Assembly (NCBI GenBank): GCA_002298915.1
Contig: DBML01000006.1
Location: 1 to 38,253 of the forward strand
DNA: 38,253 nucleotides
From: Clostridium sp. UBA699
GTDB lineage: Bacteria > Bacillota > Clostridia > Clostridiales > Clostridiaceae
Direction of reading: 5' to 3'
The translations under genes and the position numbers were made by a program. The first letter of the stretch is position 1. Each line of letters starts with the position of its first letter. This document shows, piece after piece, positions 7,573-15,840 of the stretch. Under the pieces are notes generated by a model. That model searched no databases. It worked only from the letters and a program-made list of their open reading frames with translations, and had not been told where the DNA came from.

Positions 7573-8823
7573 TTACTTATCGAATGCAAGGTTCCCAACT
7601 ACATCGAGCAAAACATTGGCCCCGGCTATTATGTCTTCAGCTTTCGTGAGTTCCTTGGGGTTGTGGCTTATGCCTCCGATGCTTGGAACGAATATCATCG
7701 CTGCCGGGCATACGCGGGCCACCATTTGGGCATCCTGACCTGCGCCTGAGGTCATCCTTCTCGACTGCAGCCCGTGTTCGCCGGCGATACGCTCCACCAG
7801 CCTGACAATCGATTCATCGAAGTCAACTGGCTTGAAGCGCACCAGCTGTTCCGCTGCGATGGATACCCCTTCCGACAACTCCAGCTCTTTGAGGTAGTCG
7901 GCAAGCGCTTCTTCTTCCTCCTTCAATTTCTCCTCGTTCGGATTTCGCAGATCCACGGTGAACGTTGCCCTGGAAGGGATAACATTGACGGCGTTCGGCT
8001 CAAACTCAATGGTACCGATCGTTGCAAGTGTTTTTCCTCCAGAGCTGTTCGCACGGTCTCTCAGAAACGTTATAACCCGCGCTGCTGCAAGTCCTGCGTC
8101 ATGGCGCATATCTGTAGGGGTTGTCCCGGCGTGGTTTGCGACCCCCTCGATCTTTATGCGCTGCCATGATATGCCCTGAAGGTTCTCGACAGCTCCGATT
8201 GGAATCCCTGTTTTGTCAAGGATCGGCCCCTGCTCCACATGAAGCTCGATGTACGCCCGCTGCTTTAAGAAGCCAGGCTCCCTGGCGCCTGCGTACCCGA
8301 TGCGTTCGAGCTCCTCGCCCAGGGTTGTGCCGTCCACCCCCACCGAAGCGAGGGCCTCTTCAGCCGGCATACCCCCGGCATATACAAGGGAACCCATCAT
8401 GTCAGGCTGATAGCGCACACCCTCCTCGTTCGTGAATGCCGCAACAGCTATCGGCCTAGTGGTCGAGAAGCCTTTCTCCTTCAAAGCTGTTATCACTTCG
8501 AGCCCGGCCAGGACTCCAAGGCATCCGTCGTAAATTCCGGCGTTTATTACGGTATCTATGTGCGAACCCAGCAGGATAGGCTCCTCCTCGATGTTGTCCT
8601 CATCTGACCAGATGCCGAAGATATTGCCGATTCTGTCGACCTCAACTTTCAGCCCGGCTTCCTTAATCCAGGAAACCAAAAGGTCTCGACCTTCTTTATC
8701 TTCAGCTGAAGCTGCCAGTCTTGAAAGCTTGCCTTCGCTGTCCCGCCCGGTTTGGCCAAGCTCCTTGAGGTGCCTCATAAGGCGCTCAGGGTTGATCGAT
8801 AGTTTTGAGTTTGCAGCTGTCAA
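7573..8823 (-). CDS. M20 family metallo-amidohydrolase (allantoate / N-carbamoyl-amino-acid hydrolase type)
   Basis: This protein of about 416 residues belongs to the hydantoinase/carbamoylase branch of the M20 zinc hydrolases. Metal ligands are visible as His88 and Asp90 (GSHIDT), Asp99 and the Glu133-Glu134 pair (TNEEG). The dimerisation-domain signature ANHAGTTPTDMRHD and the late GISHNPKE motif are also present. It would cleave a carbamoyl or ureido amide in the cytosol. I place the start at TTG 8823 because GGGGAG lies six bases before it and this removes an overlap with dpaL. An ATG at 8874 is possible but lacks a ribosome binding site. It follows dpaL by 23 bases in one operon. The pairing suggests breakdown of a nitrogen-rich compound that yields or resembles 2,3-diaminopropionate; the true substrate is unknown. 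Confidence 0.88.
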   Translation of the reverse strand: MTAANSKLSINPERLMRHLKELGQTGRDSEGKLSRLAASAEDKEGRDLLVSWIKEAGLKVEVDRIGNIFGIWSDEDNIEEEPILLGSHIDTVINAGIYDGCLGVLAGLEVITALKEKGFSTTRPIAVAAFTNEEGVRYQPDMMGSLVYAGGMPAEEALASVGVDGTTLGEELERIGYAGAREPGFLKQRAYIELHVEQGPILDKTGIPIGAVENLQGISWQRIKIEGVANHAGTTPTDMRHDAGLAAARVITFLRDRANSSGGKTLATIGTIEFEPNAVNVIPSRATFTVDLRNPNEEKLKEEEEALADYLKELELSEGVSIAAEQLVRFKPVDFDESIVRLVERIAGEHGLQSRRMTSGAGQDAQMVARVCPAAMIFVPSIGGISHNPKELTKAEDIIAGANVLLDVVGNLAFDK

Positions 8824-8846
8824 TTTCGTCTCCCCTTTCATTTGCG

Positions 8847-10073
8847 TTATATCGAAGGATACAATCCATCCCATACTATGCTTCTGTAGTTTTCCGGATC
8901 CGTGTCCCCTTCGGTGCTTATTATCAGGACCCTGGAATCCTTGCCAAGCTTTAGCTTGTCAGCAATCTCCTTAAAGCACTCTTTCTGCATCAACATGGTC
9001 AGCACGCCAAGCCCAACCGCTCCGGATTCACCCGACACTACCTTCGGATCTCCCTCCAGCGGATTGCCGAGAATCCTCATCCCCCTTGAAGTGAAGTAAT
9101 CGGCGCAGGAAATGTACATGTCCGCGTAATCCCTCAGAATCCCCCAGCTAACCAAGCTTGGTTCGCCGCATGCCAGCCCCGCCATTATGGTAGGCATGAA
9201 GCCTGTAACCGCATGAGGCTTCCCGTCCTTAGCCTTTGCAGATTTGTATATGCATGCCGCCATGTCCGGTTCGACTATGGTTGTTACAGGCCATTCATCT
9301 CCGAATTCGGAGAGAAGGCACCCGAGCATGCTGCCAGCAAACGACCCTACTCCCGCCTGCAGGAACACATGGGTAGGCTTATCATCACCAGACTCCTTTA
9401 TCTGCTCAAGGGCTTCATCCATGATGGTCGCATATCCCTGCATTATCCATGTGGGGATTTCTGTATAGCCCTCCCATGAGCTGTCCTGAATCAAAATCCC
9501 GCCATGGTCCTTCGCATACTTGTCCGCAAGCCTTACAGCGTCGTCATAGTTCAGCTCGGTTATGGATGCTTCTGCGCCTTCCTTCCTTATGTTCTCCAGC
9601 CTTATTTCAGATGAGCCTTTCGGCATGAACACCACCGATTTATGGCCAAGCTGGTTTGCTGCCCAGGCAATACCCCTTCCATGGTTGCCGTCTGTTGCTG
9701 TCACAAATGTTATGACGCCGAGTTTTTCCTTGACTTCCTTTGACTTCAGCTTTTCAAAGGGCAGCTCCGATATGTCCGTGCCCAGCTTTTCCGCTAGATA
9801 TTTGCCAACCGCATATGAGCCGCCTAGAACCTTGAAAGCATTCAGCCCGAATCTGAAGGATTCGTCCTTCACCCAGATTCTGCTCACACCCATATGGGCT
9901 GCCAGATTGTTCAGGCTCGCCAGCGGGGTCCTCTTGTACTGCGGAAAGCTGTTGTGGAAGCTCCTTACTTTCTTCACGTGCTCCTTGTCAAGAAATCCGT
10001 AAGGCGCCTTCTCTCCGGTTCCTTTTCTTGAATTTTCGTTTGCTATGAATTCAATGTCTTCCTTCCTGATCAC
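8847..10073 (-). CDS. dpaL: Diaminopropionate ammonia-lyase
   Basis: This 408-residue PLP enzyme of fold type II converts 2,3-diaminopropionate to pyruvate and two ammonia. The pyridoxal lysine is Lys81 in GLNAFKVLGG, the phosphate loop is in the GNHGRG region, and the length matches E. coli YgeX. The start is GTG at 10073, after AGGAGAGG on the minus strand. It is the first gene of a two-gene operon with the M20 amidohydrolase. A TTGACA-type promoter lies upstream at 10133-10160, and the divergent AraC regulator starts 143 bases away. Pyruvate and ammonia release fits an amino-acid-fermenting anaerobe. Confidence 0.93.
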   Translation of the reverse strand: MIRKEDIEFIANENSRKGTGEKAPYGFLDKEHVKKVRSFHNSFPQYKRTPLASLNNLAAHMGVSRIWVKDESFRFGLNAFKVLGGSYAVGKYLAEKLGTDISELPFEKLKSKEVKEKLGVITFVTATDGNHGRGIAWAANQLGHKSVVFMPKGSSEIRLENIRKEGAEASITELNYDDAVRLADKYAKDHGGILIQDSSWEGYTEIPTWIMQGYATIMDEALEQIKESGDDKPTHVFLQAGVGSFAGSMLGCLLSEFGDEWPVTTIVEPDMAACIYKSAKAKDGKPHAVTGFMPTIMAGLACGEPSLVSWGILRDYADMYISCADYFTSRGMRILGNPLEGDPKVVSGESGAVGLGVLTMLMQKECFKEIADKLKLGKDSRVLIISTEGDTDPENYRSIVWDGLYPSI

Positions 10074-10132
10074 GTTATCCTCTCCTCTTTATTTTATAGG
10101 TTATGAGTTTATTATGATTCCTGTGCGGTTAT

Positions 10133-10160
10133 GTTATAATTATATTGCTATTTCTGTCAA
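10133..10160 (-). promoter_or_regulatory. Promoter of the dpaL operon
   Basis: Read on the minus strand, TTGACA (10160-10155) and TATAAC (10138-10133) are 16 bases apart. The repeated ATATTGATA elements at 10173-10202 fall at about -48 to -77, a normal place for an AraC-type activator. Confidence 0.6.
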
Positions 10161-10172
10161 TTTTCTACCAGC

Positions 10173-10202
10173 ATATTGATAGATTTTATCGTTATATTGA
10201 TA
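10173..10202. promoter_or_regulatory. Direct repeats, probable AraC-regulator binding site
   Basis: ATATTGATA occurs at 10173-10181 and again at 10194-10202, in the same orientation and 21 bases apart, two helical turns. The second copy is part of TATCGTTATATTGATA (10187-10202) and touches the ribosome binding site of the AraC gene. AraC-family dimers typically bind such spaced direct repeats. The site could activate dpaL and repress the regulator itself. Confidence 0.6.
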
Positions 10203-10215
10203 AGGAGGAGTACCT

Positions 10216-11121
10216 TTGCAAGTCTACGAAGTTCAAACCGCAGGTAACCTTAAGGAAATAATGAAGCACGGCAGCAAGTCATTTCCGCTTGCAATCTACA
10301 AGACACTGCTAAGGAGGAATAAGCTTGGCTACGTGCAGCTGCATTGGCATGATGAAATCCAGTTCGCAGTTGTAACGAAAGGAAGGGTGCAGTTTACAGT
10401 AGGCCAGTCCGCATATATCGTGGGGGAAAACGAAGGCATGTTCATCAACTCGAACATCCTGCATTCAGCAAAGCCTCTCGACAAGAGCGAAGGGGAATAC
10501 ATCTGCCTTGATGTTTCTCCAGACTTCCTGTGCACCTCTGCAAACAGCATTATACAGCAGAAATATCTGGAGCCGTTCTCAAAATCAGTTTCATCTATAG
10601 TCCTGAGCCGAACTGTCAGCTGGAAGAATGAAATACTGGATTTCCTGACCAGCTTGTACGAGCTTTATGAGGAAAAGAGTTTCGGATTTGAGCTCAAGAT
10701 GCAGTACAGCATACTCAACATTATGTACCTTATGATCGTCAACAGCCAATGGGGCGATAACGAAATAACCTCATACGCTCTTGTAGAAGATCAGCGGATA
10801 AAGAAGATGCTCTCCTTCATTCAGGGGAACTACAAAAGCAAGATCACCCTTGAAGACATAGCTAAAAATGCAAACCTGAGCCGAGCAGAATGCAGCAGGT
10901 TCTTCAAGCGCATGACAGGTCAAACTCCGTTCGAATACCTCATTTCTTACAGGGTAAACCAGAGCACGGTTCTTCTTAAAAACACCGACCTGTCCATAAC
11001 GGAAATTGCCGACGAAGTAGGCTTCGGAAGCGTAAGCTACTATATCGAGAAATTCAGAAAGCAGACGAACTACACTCCAAAGGAATTCAGGAATTTCTGC
11101 GCCGAGCTTATTGAATCCTAA
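10216..11121 (+). CDS. AraC family transcriptional regulator
   Basis: This 301-residue protein has an N-terminal cupin sensing domain (residues ~15-140, with the HWHDEIQ motif near 43) and a C-terminal double helix-turn-helix of the AraC/XylS type (residues ~195-295). The usual signature ITEIADEVGFGSVSYYIEKF lies in the second half. It starts at TTG 10216, seven bases after AAGGAGGAG. It is transcribed divergently from dpaL and the amidohydrolase gene, which marks it as their likely regulator; the inducer may be diaminopropionate or a related compound. Spaced direct repeats between the two genes, and a 16-base copy at 11292-11307, are the probable binding sites. Confidence 0.92.
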   Translation: MQVYEVQTAGNLKEIMKHGSKSFPLAIYKTLLRRNKLGYVQLHWHDEIQFAVVTKGRVQFTVGQSAYIVGENEGMFINSNILHSAKPLDKSEGEYICLDVSPDFLCTSANSIIQQKYLEPFSKSVSSIVLSRTVSWKNEILDFLTSLYELYEEKSFGFELKMQYSILNIMYLMIVNSQWGDNEITSYALVEDQRIKKMLSFIQGNYKSKITLEDIAKNANLSRAECSRFFKRMTGQTPFEYLISYRVNQSTVLLKNTDLSITEIADEVGFGSVSYYIEKFRKQTNYTPKEFRNFCAELIES

Positions 11122-11127
11122 AAAAAC

Positions 11128-11166
11128 AAAGAACAGGTTCTGAATTTGGCAGAACCTGTTCTTTAT
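11128..11166 (+). terminator. Terminator after the AraC gene
   Basis: GAACAGGTTCTG (11131-11142) pairs perfectly with CAGAACCTGTTC (11150-11161) and is flanked by A and T tracts. The rest of the gap up to 11415 contains the AraC-type site at 11292 and a promoter at 11354, and no gene that I can support. Confidence 0.9.
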
Positions 11167-11291
11167 TGCATGAGACCGATGGTTTTATTCCGGAAGGTGG
11201 AGGCGCTTCGCATACAAACAGCACCCAGCCCAGGTTGCGTAACATCATTATATTACCGGCCCCCCTATTCTATTAGTATTTTGAGAACGAA

Positions 11292-11307
11292 TATCGTTAT
11301 ATTGATA
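11292..11307. promoter_or_regulatory. Third copy of the AraC-type element
   Basis: TATCGTTATATTGATA is identical over 16 bases to 10187-10202. The outer TATC/GATA arms and the central TATA make it an imperfect palindrome. It lies about 47 bases upstream of the -35 box at 11354, so the lmo0937-type/DUF2200 genes may belong to the same regulon. Confidence 0.5.
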
Positions 11308-11353
11308 TGCTCTTGAATTATGTTCCGCCTTGGACTGAATATTCTGAATACTA

Positions 11354-11382
11354 TTGATGTTTATCGCCTGCAATAATATAAT
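11354..11382 (+). promoter_or_regulatory. Promoter of the lmo0937-type/DUF2200 gene pair
   Basis: TTGATG at 11354-11359 and a perfect TATAAT at 11377-11382 are 17 bases apart, with the first start codon about 34 bases downstream. Confidence 0.7.
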
Positions 11383-11415
11383 TTATGTAAAGACTATAGA
11401 TAGAGGGTGGTGAAG

Positions 11416-11568
11416 ATGATGCTGGAGATTATTGCTGTAATTTTGATTGTCCTGTGGCTGCTGGGCATTGTAAGTTCCTACACGATCGGAGGCTTCATAC
11501 ACATACTTTTGGTCATAGCGGTAATAGTTATATTGATCAGAATTATAAGAGGACGAAAAGTTTTATGA
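11416..11568 (+). CDS. lmo0937-family small membrane protein
   Basis: This 50-residue protein starts with Met-Met after GAGGGTGG. Two hydrophobic stretches (residues ~4-18 and ~25-43) flank a Gly-rich turn containing GGFIH and end in a short Arg/Lys tail. The pattern VLWLLGIV...GGFIHILLVIAVIVIL...RG matches the lmo0937 family (DUF5670), common in Gram-positive and soil bacteria and sometimes linked with stress. The molecular role of the family is not known. It is followed 51 bases later by the DUF2200 gene, probably in one transcript. Confidence 0.85.
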   Translation: MMLEIIAVILIVLWLLGIVSSYTIGGFIHILLVIAVIVILIRIIRGRKVL

Positions 11569-11619
11569 TTGTTTAAGACAAGCTTGAGCTCTATCGATTA
11601 TGGGAGGAAAAACGATATA

Positions 11620-11970
11620 ATGGCAGGAAAAAACATATACAAAACTAGCTTTGCAAGTGTCTATCCTCTTTATGTTGCTAAAGCTGAGAAAAAAGGACGC
11701 ACAAAAACTGAAGTTGATGAAATCATCCTCTGGCTTACCGGCTACAGCCAGGAAGAGCTGGAAAAGCTGCTAGCCGCAGACACGGATTTCGAGACTTTCT
11801 TTGCCGAAGCTCCTCTGCTCAATCCATCGAGAGCTGGGATCAAAGGTATGGTATGCGGCGTGCGCGTTGAGGATGTAAAAGAACCGACAATGAAGGAAAT
11901 ACGTTATCTGGATAAGCTGATCGACGAGTTGGCAAAAGGGAAAAGTATGGATATGATTTTGCGGAAATAA
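11620..11970 (+). CDS. DUF2200 family protein
   Basis: This soluble protein of about 116 residues matches DUF2200 (PF09966) along its whole length. Recognisable family stretches are FASVYPLYVAKAEKKGRTK, EIILWLTGYS, FETFFAEAP and GVRVEDV, with the C-terminal EIRYLDKLIDELAKGK. No function is established for the family. The ATG at 11620 is chosen because GGGAGG lies before it (spacing a little long at 12) and the homologous region begins soon after; in-frame codons back to 11569 add unrelated sequence. It shares a transcript with the lmo0937-type gene and ends just before a long hairpin at 11981-12017. Confidence 0.9.
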   Translation: MAGKNIYKTSFASVYPLYVAKAEKKGRTKTEVDEIILWLTGYSQEELEKLLAADTDFETFFAEAPLLNPSRAGIKGMVCGVRVEDVKEPTMKEIRYLDKLIDELAKGKSMDMILRK

Positions 11971-11980
11971 TTCAAAAAGA

Positions 11981-12017
11981 GTAAACAGCAGCCTGAGAAA
12001 TCAAGGCTGCTGTTTAC
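11981..12017. terminator. Bidirectional terminator
   Basis: GTAAACAGCAGCCT (11981-11994) and AGGCTGCTGTTTAC (12004-12017) form a perfect 14-bp stem with a 9-base loop. The T-rich run follows on the minus strand, so it best serves the exporter gene ending at 12021. Confidence 0.85.
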
Positions 12018-12020
12018 GCT

Positions 12021-12902
12021 TCATGCCTTTCCGCCTGCTTGCTCCCTTTGAGCATGCATTTCAGCGAGAAAGGTGGAGCCCAGGATCAGAATCCCTCCTG
12101 CTATCTGCACTAAGGTCATCTTCTCCCGAAGGAAAACAGACGACAAAAGTATTGCCACCACGGGGTCGATGTAGCTTAAAGCTGCCACGCTCTGCCCTGA
12201 AATCTTTTGTATGGACGAAAAATACATCAGGTACACCACCCCGGTATGTACAAAGCCGACAACCACAAGCAGCATGAACGGCGTCAAGGTCATCGTTTCG
12301 AGCTTCATGCCGCCGCTAAAAAGAACGTAGGGGAAAAGCGATACGGCTGTGATCCCCAGCTGGACAATCGAGCTTTCAATTCCCGTAACTCCCTTAAGCC
12401 GCTTGTTGAGGAATATCACGGAAGCGTAAAGTACCGCAGCACCAGTGGCGAAAAGGATCCCGACAAAGTCATTCGCACCTGACTGTCTGCTCACGCCAGC
12501 TATGCATGCCAATCCGGCCAAAGCAGCGAATATGGACAGTACTTTTACCGCATTCAGCTTCTCCTTTAGGATTACAGGAGATAGTATCATCACAATAACC
12601 GGTGCAAAATAATAGCATATGGTTGCGTTAGATATCGTGGTATACTTGAAAGCCTGGAACAGGAGTATCCAGTTCAAACCAAGGGCAATTCCCGAAAGGA
12701 TCAGAACCTTTCCGTTTGCCTTGATATTATTTACGCTTATGCCCTTCTTCGATATCATGCTGAAAGCCAATATGAATAAACATCCCAGCACGCCTCTCGC
12801 CAGCGCAATATTCGCAGACGGTAAAGGTATGTTCCTCACAAACAATCCTACGCTGCCCACTATCACCATGGACAAAACGAACTCAATCCTTGCTGCACCC
12901 AT
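12021..12902 (-). CDS. DMT-superfamily (EamA) transporter
   Basis: This 293-residue protein has ten predicted membrane segments arranged as two EamA repeats (residues ~5-135 and ~145-285). Recognisable family positions include NWILLFQAFKYTTISNAT and the second-repeat YIDPVVAILLSSVFLREKM. Members export or import small metabolites, often amino acids or nucleosides; the substrate cannot be inferred. The start is ATG at 12902 after GGAGG with a 7-base gap on the minus strand, and a near-consensus promoter lies at 12948-12976. It is transcribed away from the ACT-domain gene at 13095. Confidence 0.9.
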   Translation of the reverse strand: MGAARIEFVLSMVIVGSVGLFVRNIPLPSANIALARGVLGCLFILAFSMISKKGISVNNIKANGKVLILSGIALGLNWILLFQAFKYTTISNATICYYFAPVIVMILSPVILKEKLNAVKVLSIFAALAGLACIAGVSRQSGANDFVGILFATGAAVLYASVIFLNKRLKGVTGIESSIVQLGITAVSLFPYVLFSGGMKLETMTLTPFMLLVVVGFVHTGVVYLMYFSSIQKISGQSVAALSYIDPVVAILLSSVFLREKMTLVQIAGGILILGSTFLAEMHAQREQAGGKA

Positions 12903-12947
12903 TCCATTTCCTCCAACATAAGGTTCGCCCGTCCGGACGACGCTTAT

Positions 12948-12976
12948 ATTGTATAGCCGCAGGATATCCTTGTCAA
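12948..12976 (-). promoter_or_regulatory. Promoter of the EamA transporter gene
   Basis: Minus-strand TTGACA (12976-12971) and TACAAT (12953-12948) are exactly 17 bases apart, a strong sigma-A-type promoter. Confidence 0.75.
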
Positions 12977-13094
12977 TGATCTGCGGTGATCTGAAACTCT
13001 TTACAAATTAAATTGACATCTACCCATTCTCACTCAATTAATGTATAATTGTCATAACTATCTGAAAATTATTCTTACGAGGAGGGGATATTAT

Positions 13095-13532
13095 ATGATT
13101 ATCCACCAAATATCTGTACTGTTGAAGAATGAGCCCGGCGCTATGGCTTCGATACTGGAACTGCTAGATAAGAACAACATCAACCTTCGAGCCTTGACCC
13201 TGTCTGATACAACAGAGTTGAGCGGCATCATGAGAATCATAGTCAAGGATCCCGAGAATACCGAAAGGATACTGAGAAGCTCCGGGTATTCAGTGAAAAA
13301 CGATCCGATCCTGACAGTGAAGCTGGATGACCACCCTGGCAGCCTGTTCGAAAAGATACAGATGCTTAGCAACGCCGGAATCAACGTAGAGTACACCTAC
13401 GCCTTTGCTTCTTCGGAGGAAAGCGGCGCCCGCGTTGTGTTGAAAGCGGACAAGCTCGAGCTGGCGAACAGCATACTGAAAGGCGAAGAACCTGAATATG
13501 CAGGTGAGAACCTGCTCGAGGTTTACTGGTAA
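13095..13532 (+). CDS. Tandem ACT-domain protein
   Basis: This 145-residue protein consists of two ACT domains (residues ~3-68 and ~72-140). Each has the beta-alpha-beta start with a Gly/Pro turn (KNEPGAMASI and DDHPGSLFEK), as in COG4747-type stand-alone ACT proteins. ACT domains bind amino acids and regulate metabolism; no catalytic domain is attached. The ATG at 13095 follows GAGGAGGGG, while the extension back to 13041 has no ribosome binding site. It is monocistronic, with a terminator at 13558-13608. Possible roles are amino-acid sensing, or regulation of a partner enzyme elsewhere. Confidence 0.85.
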   Translation: MIIHQISVLLKNEPGAMASILELLDKNNINLRALTLSDTTELSGIMRIIVKDPENTERILRSSGYSVKNDPILTVKLDDHPGSLFEKIQMLSNAGINVEYTYAFASSEESGARVVLKADKLELANSILKGEEPEYAGENLLEVYW

Positions 13533-13557
13533 CATCTCCGATTCAAATCAAGAACAT

Positions 13558-13608
13558 AAACAGCCGCTGCTGGTGACAAGAAACCTTGCCATCAGCAGCG
13601 GCTGTTTT
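13558..13608. terminator. Bidirectional terminator between the ACT and helicase genes
   Basis: AAACAGCCGCTGCTG (13558-13572) pairs perfectly with CAGCAGCGGCTGTTT (13593-13607), leaving a 20-base loop, between two converging genes. Confidence 0.85.
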
Positions 13609-13624
13609 GCAGAAAACCCTTGTC

Positions 13625-15781
13625 CTACTTTTCTCCAGCCAGGCTGGCCTTGAAGCTTATCTGCCTCAGCGTCCCTATGTCGTCGAACTTGATCACGTAT
13701 GCTCTCTTGTCCTCGTCTATGTCGACTATTTCACCCGCCCCCAGGATGCTGTGCACGATTCGGTCGCCGGCCTTGAAAGGGATCTCGGAGGCGGCAGATT
13801 CCATCCTCTTTTCGCTGCTCCTTATGCTCCAGTCCGTCTCGGCTATCAGGCTTTCGTCCAGCTCTTCCGTGTATGAAAGCAGCGGCTTGTCCACGTTGAA
13901 TATAAACCTTGAAGGATACCGGAACGAGCCGTCCAGGCTGCGTCCCTCAGAATCGGTGAGGAAGAGCGCCTTCTCCGCTCTAGTGAAGGCTACAAAGGCA
14001 AGCCGCCTCTCCTCCTCCATGCCTTCGAGTGTCGACGTCTTCCTTGATGGGAAAACCCCTTCCTCCAGGCCGCACAGGAACACGTAAGGGAACTCGAGCC
14101 CCTTCGAAGTGTGCACTGTCATCATCTTGACTGCGTTCTTGCCTGAAACTGCGTCAGTGTTGGTCATCATAGCGACGTGTGTCAGGTAGTTTTCCAGAGT
14201 GCTTTCCTCTCCGCAGGAAACTTCGTAGTCGTGCACCGCCTGCTTGAGCTCGGCCAGGTTGTCCAGCCTCTCCTGGCTGCCCTCGGTCCTGAGCATCGCC
14301 TCGTAGCCGCTCTGGTCGAGGATGGCGCTTAGCAGGTCTGCGATCGGTATGTCCTGGTACCCCGCATGGAAGCGCTCCATCATCGCAAGGAACTGCTTTG
14401 CTTTTGTCCCCTTGAAGATTTCGTCCTCCAAGGTTCTCTGGAGCGCGCTGTAAAGTGAGCACTGATTCTGGGCCGCGTAGTCCCTGAGGAACCGCATGCG
14501 CCGCTCCCCTATGTTTCTCTTCGGCACGTTCGCCACCCTCATGAAGGACAGGTCATCCTTGTAGAGTATGAGCCTCAGGTACGACAGGGCGTCCTTGATC
14601 TCCATTCGCCCGAAGAACTGCACGCCGCTATAGATTGTGTAAGGGAGCTCATCCTTAAGGAACACCTCCTCCAGCGTTCTGGAGATGTAGTGCGCCCGGT
14701 AAAGGATCGTCATTTCGCTGAGCTTCGCACCCTTGTCGGCAAGATCCCTTATCTGGCGGACTATCCATTTGGCTTCCGCCTCTGCCGTCTTCGCGTGGTG
14801 GTAGACCACAGGGGCGCCATCCGGCAAGGTCGGGATCAGGTCCTTCTTCATCCGGTTCTTGTTGTTCCCTATTAGGGAATTAGATGCGGCGATGATCTGA
14901 GGGGTAGACCTGTAGTTGTCCATCATCAGGATCGTGCGGACATCGGGGAAATCCTTGTCGAAGTTCAGTATGTAGCGCACGCTGGCTCCCCTCCATGTGT
15001 AGATTGTCTGGTCCGGGTCGCCCACTATGAAAAGGTTCTTGTGGTAGCCGCACAGGACCTTCATCAGCCTGTACTGAAGCTCGTCTATGTCCTGGTACTC
15101 GTCTATCATGATGTACTCGAGGCGCTGCTGCCACTTGGACCTTATCTCCTCGCTGATGCTGAAGATGTGTAGCACGAACTTTATCAGGTCGTTGTAGTCA
15201 AGGCCGAAGCATTTTTTCTCCTGGTAAAGGTACCCGTAGAATATCATGTCGCTGGCCTCAACCGCGTCCAGATATTTTTTGTGCAGCTCCTCCAGTGGGA
15301 GCGCCAGCATGTCCTCGTAGTACTCGGGCTCCTTTGCCAGCTTGCGCACCTCTATCATGTCGCGAGCTTTCGCGAAGGTCATGTGCCTCAGCGTGAGGCC
15401 GCGCTCCTCGTATATTATCTTCAGCATGGAGTCGATGTCGGAGTTGTCCAGCACAAGGAAGCTCTTGGGGTACTGCACTGCGTTTATGTCCTCCTGGAGG
15501 ACCGACACGCAGAAGCTGTGGAACGTGCTGATGTATCCCGTATCGCTGTCTCCCGTCAGGCGTCGGATTCGCTGCTTCATCTCGTTGGCGGACTTGTTGG
15601 TGAAGGTTACGCAGAGGATGTTGGACGGCATGATGCCTATCTCGTTTACAAGGTATGCGAACCTGTGCGACAAGGCGCGGGTTTTCCCCGAGCCCGCTCC
15701 TGCTATCACTCGGACGAAGCCCTCTGTGGCAGTCACAGCCTGCCTCTGCTGTTCATTCAGCCCCTCCAGCAAATCTATCAT
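13625..15781 (-). CDS. UvrD/PcrA-type ATP-dependent DNA helicase
   Basis: This 718-residue superfamily 1A 3'-5' helicase has the Q motif (LNEQQRQAV) near residue 8, Walker A GAGSGKT at 28-34, Walker B DEYQD at 227-231, motif III GDPDQTIYTWRGA, motif IV NYRST, motif V TVHTSKGLEF and motif VI EEERRLAFVAFTRA. The C-terminal ~60 residues (AGDRIVHSILGAGEIV onward) match the Tudor-like tail of PcrA/UvrD, which contacts RNA polymerase. It unwinds DNA in repair and clears stalled complexes. The start is ATG at 15781 after GGTGG. A LexA box at 15822-15835 lies over the predicted transcription start, so it is probably SOS-induced. It may be a second UvrD-type helicase besides a housekeeping PcrA; this cannot be seen here. 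Confidence 0.95.
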   Translation of the reverse strand: MIDLLEGLNEQQRQAVTATEGFVRVIAGAGSGKTRALSHRFAYLVNEIGIMPSNILCVTFTNKSANEMKQRIRRLTGDSDTGYISTFHSFCVSVLQEDINAVQYPKSFLVLDNSDIDSMLKIIYEERGLTLRHMTFAKARDMIEVRKLAKEPEYYEDMLALPLEELHKKYLDAVEASDMIFYGYLYQEKKCFGLDYNDLIKFVLHIFSISEEIRSKWQQRLEYIMIDEYQDIDELQYRLMKVLCGYHKNLFIVGDPDQTIYTWRGASVRYILNFDKDFPDVRTILMMDNYRSTPQIIAASNSLIGNNKNRMKKDLIPTLPDGAPVVYHHAKTAEAEAKWIVRQIRDLADKGAKLSEMTILYRAHYISRTLEEVFLKDELPYTIYSGVQFFGRMEIKDALSYLRLILYKDDLSFMRVANVPKRNIGERRMRFLRDYAAQNQCSLYSALQRTLEDEIFKGTKAKQFLAMMERFHAGYQDIPIADLLSAILDQSGYEAMLRTEGSQERLDNLAELKQAVHDYEVSCGEESTLENYLTHVAMMTNTDAVSGKNAVKMMTVHTSKGLEFPYVFLCGLEEGVFPSRKTSTLEGMEEERRLAFVAFTRAEKALFLTDSEGRSLDGSFRYPSRFIFNVDKPLLSYTEELDESLIAETDWSIRSSEKRMESAASEIPFKAGDRIVHSILGAGEIVDIDEDKRAYVIKFDDIGTLRQISFKASLAGEK

Positions 15782-15821
15782 ATCCTATACCACCTTTACC
15801 CCGGAATAATTCACGCAAAAA

Positions 15822-15835
15822 CGAACATGTATTCG
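15822..15835. promoter_or_regulatory. LexA (DinR) SOS box upstream of the helicase
   Basis: CGAACATGTATTCG differs at one half-site base from the Gram-positive LexA consensus CGAAC-N4-GTTCG. It covers the predicted start point of the promoter at 15841-15869, an ideal place for repression. Confidence 0.75.
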
Positions 15836-15840
15836 TATTA

